Positions 57,957 to 64,000 of a DNA stretch of 64,000 nucleotides are shown piece after piece (position 1 is the first letter of the stretch; each line of letters begins with the position of its first letter). The notes beneath the pieces are model-generated. The model did not search any database. It had not been told where the DNA came from and saw nothing but the letters and a program-made list of their open reading frames with translations. Source of the stretch: Lepraria neglecta (Eukaryota > Ascomycota > Lecanoromycetes > Lecanorales > Stereocaulaceae); the NCBI GenBank assembly GCA_033220425.1, contig CM065651.1, positions 1,054,001 to 1,118,000 on the forward strand, in the 5' to 3' direction. Position numbers and translations under genes: made by a program.

Positions 57957-59426
57957 ATGGACACGCAGGACACCCTCGGCATGGAGGACTTGGGCCTTAA
58001 GAAAACAAAGCCACCCAGGGACTACTCCAAGCGCCGCGCAAATAGAAGAAAGGGCTGGCCTTCGAATCAGCAGAACGATGGTCAGAGCTCGCCTTATCCC
58101 TTCTCTGAACAGAACGTTTCCTTTGAGGTGAATGGATATCCGCCCGCTGCGTCCTCATTTAGCGGACCACAGGTGCCTCCGCAGAGGAGCTATACTTCGA
58201 GTCCACAATGGGGCGAGAACTTCGATCCCAATGTCTACCGAAGTCTTTCTCATATCCCTAGGTATCAGCATGGGCAAGGCTTTGTGCCCATCAACCAGCC
58301 CGTTCAAACGAACCTCCTTCTCAGAAACTCTTGGAGTACGGTCAACGGCAGATCAGGCCCAGGACCCATTATACAAAAGTCCAATCTGTCAGTTTTCGCG
58401 TATCGCGGACTTTTCCCATCCCGTATTGACAAGCAGTACAGGCATTCAAAGGCTCAACTTTCCGTCCAACCTGAACCCAGCAAGGTCGGCCGATGGACGG
58501 GCTCTCCACCAGCGAATATTCAACAATCGACTGCGCCACCCGTAGTCCTCCGACCACATAAAACTGGGGACCGCAACACCCGCGAGTCATCACCTCGCAA
58601 ACGTTTCGCCAAAGCTCCTCTCAACCACCTCCCAGCTCCCATCCCAACGCCGGCCTATCAAGCCCAAGCGCACGCCACCCCTACACTCCTCCTTTCACCG
58701 CAACGCCTCCTTCTCGTCCTCGATCTAAACGGTACCCTCCTCTACCGCGCCAGCCACGACCAACCCGGAAAGACCAGAGACTGCACGCCCCGCCCATCGC
58801 TCAACCAGTTCCTTCAATACGCATTCGCAAACCACTCCCTCCTCATCTGGTCCTCAGCGCAACCTTACAACGTAACAGGCATGTGCGAGCGCCTCTTCAA
58901 ACCAACCCAGCGCAAACTCCTCCTCGGTGAATGGGCAAGAGATACCCTAGGTCTCACGCCGCAACAGTACAAAGAACGCGTCCAAGTGTACAAACGCCTT
59001 GATCAGATCTGGGATGACGAAAGACTGCAATACAGGCACCCTGATTTCGATCAAGGTGGGCGATGGGGCCAGCATAATACGCTCTTGATTGATGATAGCT
59101 TGCTGAAAGCTAGTGCTCAACCATTCAATCACGTCGAGGTTCCTGAGTACGTAGAAGGCGACGAAAGAGATGGGGATGGGAGGCATGTGCTTGCGCAGGT
59201 GGTGGGTTATTTAGAGGAAGCGAGGCGGTGGAACGATGTTAGTGCGTTTGTGAGGGAGAAGGGGTTTATGGTTGATGCGGGGTGGAGATGGGAGTGGAAG
59301 GGAAAAAAGAAGAAGGACGTAGGCAAGGCTGGGGAAGAAAATAGCGTTCGTGATGAAGATGACGCGGGGAAGGACGAGCGCGAGAAGAGCGTTGAAGATG
59401 AGGAGGATGGTGGAGTCCGGCTGTGA
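57957..59426 (+). CDS. FCP1-homology (NIF/HAD) domain protein
   Basis: NIF-domain proteins are HAD-superfamily phosphatases or pseudo-phosphatases (Fcp1, Scp, Tim50 relatives). A single exon of 489 residues from ATG 57957 (MDTQDTLGMEDLG), which follows a non-ATG open extension. The first 240 residues are disordered, Pro/Ser/Gln-rich. The HAD domain covers about 247-440: motif I LLLVLDLNGTLLYR, then PRPSLNQFLQYAF, motif II-like LLIWSSAQPYNV, and NTLLIDDSLLKA as the motif III/IV acidic site. The second catalytic Asp of the usual DxDGT is Asn here, as I recall in other fungal relatives, so activity is uncertain. No mitochondrial presequence or transmembrane helix is seen, arguing against Tim50. 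The C-terminus is Lys/Glu-rich. Divergent from RRP36. Confidence 0.83.
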   Translation: MDTQDTLGMEDLGLKKTKPPRDYSKRRANRRKGWPSNQQNDGQSSPYPFSEQNVSFEVNGYPPAASSFSGPQVPPQRSYTSSPQWGENFDPNVYRSLSHIPRYQHGQGFVPINQPVQTNLLLRNSWSTVNGRSGPGPIIQKSNLSVFAYRGLFPSRIDKQYRHSKAQLSVQPEPSKVGRWTGSPPANIQQSTAPPVVLRPHKTGDRNTRESSPRKRFAKAPLNHLPAPIPTPAYQAQAHATPTLLLSPQRLLLVLDLNGTLLYRASHDQPGKTRDCTPRPSLNQFLQYAFANHSLLIWSSAQPYNVTGMCERLFKPTQRKLLLGEWARDTLGLTPQQYKERVQVYKRLDQIWDDERLQYRHPDFDQGGRWGQHNTLLIDDSLLKASAQPFNHVEVPEYVEGDERDGDGRHVLAQVVGYLEEARRWNDVSAFVREKGFMVDAGWRWEWKGKKKKDVGKAGEENSVRDEDDAGKDEREKSVEDEEDGGVRL

Positions 59427-60222
59427 TTGTACAAAGGAATGCTTGTGACGATGCGACGCTCAGACGGCCATACAGGAGCGAAGGAATGCTCATGCTCAAG
59501 GCAGAGGAGATAGGCCCTTTTGGCTGGCTTGGGTGGAGGGATTGAGATCTGTTGCTGGGTCAGGCTTATGTTGCGAAGATACCCTAAGATTTTATGATAG
59601 TTCCTGCTCATATTTGCTGCAGAGGCTAGAACAACATCGAAACACCTTCAGTTCTTCAGACGATTATACACCCATGAAACCCGTACTCACAAGCTAAACA
59701 GTTGTCAGTCCCAATTATGCAGCCTAGATGGGGAATGATCTGCAATGAGAAAGGTCATTTGCACTTTGAAGAAGTAGATTTAGGACGCATGCTAACAGAA
59801 GGACAGAGGAAGAGACATTCAAGGTTGAAGATTGAAGGGCATGGTCACGTTTAGACGACAATTCTTATGCTATTTGATAGACATAGCTTGTCGGTACATT
59901 CAGATTCGTTGCTGTCCTTGCAGACAATCATAGTCACCCAGATTAACCAGTTCATATCTTTCCAAACCCCTCATGATCCATGCATTTGCAGCCCCCGCGG
60001 TGTTGATTCGTCAATGCTTAATTTCGGCAGTGAGATGATCCCATAATGCTCCAAACGCCAGCGCCCGAACACCATGAAATCAACCTCGAACTCCTTTGGC
60101 TTATAAGCAGAATCCACCCTACCGCCCCGTTGAAAACATAGAATCTCTAAACCGTGCCCATCCCTTTCCCCTTCCCCGAACGCTTTGCCCTGAACGCCTT
60201 TGCCGAATATGAACATAGATAC
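59427..60222. other. Intergenic between two convergent genes
   Basis: About 800 bp of 3' flanking sequence. Short frames only; no RNA gene or repeat recognised. Confidence 0.5.
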
Positions 60223-61772
60223 TCATGAATGAAACAGATCCCAAGCTCGTGCACACAAGCCCAAGAACTCGTCCTTCTTCCGTTGTGTTTCCGGGCTGTC
60301 GATACCCAACCCGAACGGTCCCCGCCTGGGCTCGGGACCACTACCTAAAGGTGGTGTTCCCATGTCCCGCTCATACTCTGCCCTACCCCGTCTCCTGCCG
60401 CCGCCCATCCGGCTGGACTCGCCGTTCATCTGGTTGTGGATATGTTTGCTTGGCGTTGCACCGGTATTCGATGGTGGGGAAGGAGGAGTAGGTGGATGGT
60501 GGCCCGAGTAATGAACGATTTTAGGTAGCAATTCCTCCCGGCCGCCAGCCATTTCTGCTACTACTTCTTCTGCTGACCGGTAATCTCTGGCGCGACTGGA
60601 TTGTGGAGGATGTGATGACGGAGGTGGAAAGCCTGGTGATGGGAAGGGTGGTCGGTGGTTTGAGTGAGAGGAATTTGAATCCGAGTTGGACTGGTAGTTG
60701 CCGTCTCGCTTGTGCATACCGAGACCGTCTCCGGCGAAGACATCTGAGATTGGTGGTAATCTGTTGTTCGTTTGGGTTGCGGGGACGTGGTGGATGTGGG
60801 AGGTATTTGAGAGATTGGAGGGTTGGTTGGTGATGTGTCGAGTCATGGGCGGTTGATGTCTGCCTGTAAAGCTCTGATGGAGAGGGGCGGATTGGATGAC
60901 TCGTTCATTGGCGAATTGCTCATGGGAAGGTGGCACGATGGACAATCCATTCGGTGGCCTTTTCTTCGAAGTTGATGGTGTTTTCATGGCGGCGCCGAAA
61001 GGATTGTCTGAGGTACTTCTCCCATCTGGGTCTGTAGGCTTGGCTGTCTTTTGTAGCCGTGACTCGATGATGTGCCTCTGCTGGTCACGAACAGATATGC
61101 TTCTCTGTAGTTGTTGCTGCATGGTGGGATCTTGAGTCTGAAAGCCAGGTGATAGACAAGCTAGACCAACGTCTACCATTGCCAGGCCTCCACTCTCTCT
61201 TGCTGTCAATGGTGCTGATGGCCTCGATGACATAACAGTCTGGCTTTGGGAGGTGCTTGATGACAGGTCCAGTTTCCTAGGTCTATGCCTCGAGGTAACA
61301 GGTACCTCGGGCGACGAGGGTGGTTCCTTCTTCACTATAATCTTGGGTGGGCCATGGCGAAATCTATTGATCTTGTGAGAAGGCTTCTTGTAAGAAGGCG
61401 AGTAGGAAGGCGAGAGATGGGTCGGTGAAAGGTGCATGGTCGGCGGCGGCAGTAACAACATGGTGAGGGGTGTAGCGAGAAAGTAACAATGTGGGGAAGA
61501 AGGTGTAAAGAAGGTATAAAGCATGAAACAACTTACGAATTGGGCGAGCGTTTCCCATCTGGAGTGACCTTCTGCTTTGCCGCACCTTCGCCAAGTACGA
61601 GAGGAGCATTGGGCGACGTGGTCCTCGATGTGGCTGAGGCGGATCTTCGCTCAGTCTGAGCGGGAGCGTGAGTGGAAGGAGCGAGTGTTGGGAAGGATGA
61701 TTGGGGACTCGAGTCAGGCTCGGACTGGGGCGGAGCCAGCGGCGCTGCGACAGATGCGACAGCTGTTGACAT
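60223..61772 (-). CDS. Low-complexity fungal protein of unknown function
   Basis: Two exons (61772-61537, 61363-60223) joined by a 173-nt intron give 458 residues in frame. ATG 61772 opens MSTAVASVAAPLAPPQ. The sequence is mostly disordered, rich in Ser, Pro, Gln and His. A short basic patch follows the splice (FRHGPPKIIVKKEPPSSPE), there is a possible helix (MQQQLQRSISVRDQQRHIIES), and the better-ordered C-terminus contains SAEEVVAEMAGGREELLPKIVHY and ends PETQRKKDEFLGLCARAWDLFHS. Conserved-looking charged and aromatic ends suggest a protein-interaction module. A regulatory or nuclear role is possible but not shown. Confidence 0.7.
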
Positions 61773-63457
61773 GGCGAGTGGTCTTGGGATGGTAGTGGTA
61801 CTACTCCAGCGACAGCTATGGTAAGATCCCAGACACCAGCAAGAAGCGCATGAGAGGAGCCTCGCGCTTCAGCGACCGCTGGACTGTGCTGGCGTTCTTT
61901 CCGGATGGTGGACCAAGCAAGTACCAAGAAAGAAACTTTTTGGATGGCCTGATGTGCAGGATGAGCGTGGATGGCAGTGCTCTAAGCCAGGAGTTGCAAA
62001 CTATGACACTAGGAAGGAAGGAGCGACGCTGGTGTTGCTGAGACTGGTGCGGACTTGAAACGGGGTCGCAATGAGGTTGGGGGAGTTTCGAGTAATTATG
62101 GTGGTGCAGGATTCCAGGATGTTGGTTCGATTCAGATTTCAGGAGGGGTGAGCGGTATTGGCTTTGGGGCGGCTAACGGGTTTGGAGTTTGGCTGGAGCG
62201 AAAGGCCCATAATCAAGCGAGGCTCTGCAACCTTTATTGACAATGCCTTTTTACTACTGGATGATACTTGTTCACACATGGCAAGATGGAAGACCCCGCC
62301 GTAAGCCGTGAGACATTTTTGCGCCTCCTAAGCTGATCCTACTGCTGAAGTGCTGAGAAAATGGTAAACGACCGAGACCAGCTAACGATGGATAGCGTTC
62401 CTCCCGGTTGATCATCCAGGATATCCAGGATCTTGCTACCTCAAAGGCTCCCAAGTCCTTCTTTCAGCTTGTGTTATCTATACGAGAACTCTACTCTATT
62501 CCAGTGCCATTGGTGACTTTGCCATTGCTCTTCAGGTGGCTACATGTGGCGGCGCCTTCGACCTCTGTGCTACTAGCGTCATAGGCTCTCGCTCAATCCG
62601 CTATTCACCGGCGAGATGCATGACGCAGGCGACCACTGACTAGATTAAGTATGTTTCTCGTGCTGGTTCACCATTTTGAGTGCGTTATAGATCCAATAAT
62701 CATGCAAACTTCAAAGTCAAAACTACCGGTGTCTTACTAAGGATTTCGATATCTCCACTTGAGGGCCCCGCCGTCGAAGCTGTGACATCTCCAAGCGCTT
62801 CTGAAACATCAAGTTTCTGCTTGCCCCTGAAAACCAGGCAACTCCCACCTTCGCCACTCGAACTAGCTCGGACTATTGATATTGTTGTTTGAGGGCCTGA
62901 GTTGAGGCCAAAAGAGTGGCCATCTTGCCACGAAAACGTGTCCTTCTAAAGGCGATAGCCATCGTGATATGTTTTCGTTGAGGCAAAGAACCACCGTGTC
63001 GGGTCTGTGCCTCATGCGCAATGTATGCGGCTGCTCAAAATAGCAAGATCTTCGAAGCCATCACTCGTTAGCTCGATGCGCAATGACCTCACAGTTGGTT
63101 CTAGATGCTATCGAACGCTATCCAAAAGGGAGATGCTTGCGTCGTGCCGCGCGCTTGTCTTTTTGGACGGTGGATGCTATCGGACATATCTTGTGCTTCA
63201 TAGGACCGTGTAGGTATAGAAGAATTCTCGCGGTTCATTCTTTTCATGAAACATGTAGACTGCGCTCTTGCCGCACTTTGTAACAGGTTGATGTAGAAAA
63301 CGGGTCTCGGGATTTGTGGGGGCGGTTTCAACGGCAGTCCTTCGCCGCCGCTAGGCGACACCAAATTCCTTCCGTCAAACAAATTTGTTGAAACATATTA
63401 GAACGGATAAAACATGTTCCTTCACATGTAAAACAAATCCTTTCAAAGTGAAACAAA
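61773..63457. promoter_or_regulatory. Divergent intergenic region upstream of RPAC2
   Basis: About 1.7 kb between the starts of the low-complexity protein gene and RPAC2. Only short frames are present. The RPAC2-proximal 100 bp are A-rich and contain a perfect 12-bp palindrome (AACAAATTTGTT, 63378-63389), about 70 bp before the ATG. Confidence 0.45.
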
Positions 63458-64000
63458 ATGCCTACCGCCGTCGCTAACGAAGATCATCCTATGGATAACG
63501 CCCCTGAGGCTGAGGCAAATGGTGGGGAGGATCGTTTCATAGATCTGAATGACCAACGGATACGAGTTGTGAGTCAGCTGACATCGCTACTGGACATGGA
63601 TTGTTAATCTGGTTTCGTAGCTGCCTGGTGCAAGTGAAACTGCGGCATCCTTCGAGTTTGAGTCAGAGGACCATACTTTGGGCAATGCTTTGAGGTACAT
63701 GATCATGAAAAAGTGTGTGCCTCGACTGTCCGTTTCCGAACGAGCCATAGTGTCTTGAGCTAATCTGGACTACAGTCCTGAGGTCGAGCTATGTGGATAC
63801 TCGATACCACATCCTTCGGAAGCGAAAATGAATATTAGGATACAGACTTACGGTATTCTAACAAAAAGCTAAAGGGTTTTATGGGCCTCGCTAATACCTG
63901 CCTACAGAAGGCACCACGGTCTACGATGCATTAGAGAAGGGCTTCGATGATTTGATGGGCCTCTGCGATGTCGTGGCCGAGAAGTTTACGGCTACAAGGG
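63458..64000 (+). CDS. RPC19: RNA polymerase I/III subunit RPAC2 (AC19), 5' part
   Basis: AC19 pairs with AC40 to form the alpha-like assembly platform of RNA polymerases I and III. ATG 63458 ([14 protein letters not shown]) begins a short acidic N-terminus. Three introns by inspection interrupt the conserved core: [31 protein letters not shown] (alpha-motif contact helix), [25 protein letters not shown], then [20 protein letters not shown] and [10 protein letters not shown] at the right edge. The reading covers nearly the whole family length; only the last few residues lie beyond the window. Identification is firm. Confidence 0.93.

Noticed and set aside
62115-62135. A ggttcgattc T-loop-like string upstream of RPAC2
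   Set aside because: Flanking bases do not pair as a T-stem and no tRNA fold is present.

Overview
This is a nuclear genomic segment of a filamentous ascomycete (Pezizomycotina). The protein-coding genes are interrupted by many short GT-AG introns of about 40-80 nt. Intergenic spacers are compact, and the gene set is typically fungal: Hal4/Sat4-type kinase, Rvs161/Hob3 BAR protein, Smp3, Bur1, a P5B ATPase and a Hcm1/sep1-type forkhead factor. The style of several proteins would fit a leotiomycete, but the class cannot be fixed from this window alone. I see no bacterial operons, phage, CRISPR arrays, rRNA, complete transposons or a biosynthetic gene cluster.

Layout, left to right. 0-5 kb: the 5' end of eIF6 on the minus strand, a small possibly frameshifted unknown gene, and a four-helix membrane protein. 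5-10 kb: RAD23 convergent with SMP3. 10-12.8 kb: a gene-poor gap. 12.8-19.2 kb: a Hal4-like kinase, a fungal-specific unknown gene carrying an in-frame TAG, and the BAR protein. 19.7-24.6 kb: BRE1 and BDP1 from a shared divergent promoter. 25-28 kb: SARAF and FAP7 divergent, with FAP7 convergent on HAM1/ITPA. 28-30 kb: an AT-rich pocket with an orphan gene. 30-40 kb: a GT31-like glycosyltransferase, class V myosin and 3-phosphoglycerate dehydrogenase, all on the minus strand. 40.6-49 kb: NAP1 and a P5B ATPase divergent, then a CFA-like methyltransferase. 50-55.4 kb: BUR1 and a forkhead factor. 56-64 kb: RRP36 and an FCP1-like phosphatase-fold protein divergent, a low-complexity protein, and the 5' part of RPAC2 (AC19).

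The genes are mostly core housekeeping. Five touch ribosome production: eIF6 (60S), FAP7 and RRP36 (18S/40S), BDP1 (Pol III) and RPAC2 (Pol I/III). Two act in the transcription-coupled H2B ubiquitination pathway (BRE1 and BUR1). Several sit in divergent or tightly convergent pairs. I found no convincing new multi-gene system.

The observations most worth a second look are regulatory or structural. They are an 18-bp tandem array of three CCAAT boxes just upstream of the CFA-like methyltransferase, a cluster of six CAATTG palindromes upstream of the membrane-protein gene, the in-frame TAG in the 15-17.6 kb gene, several stop-free introns whose length is a multiple of three, and an FCP1-like protein whose catalytic motif reads DLNGT. 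Splice sites were placed by eye. For the genes whose exons I added up, lengths were consistent with an open frame.
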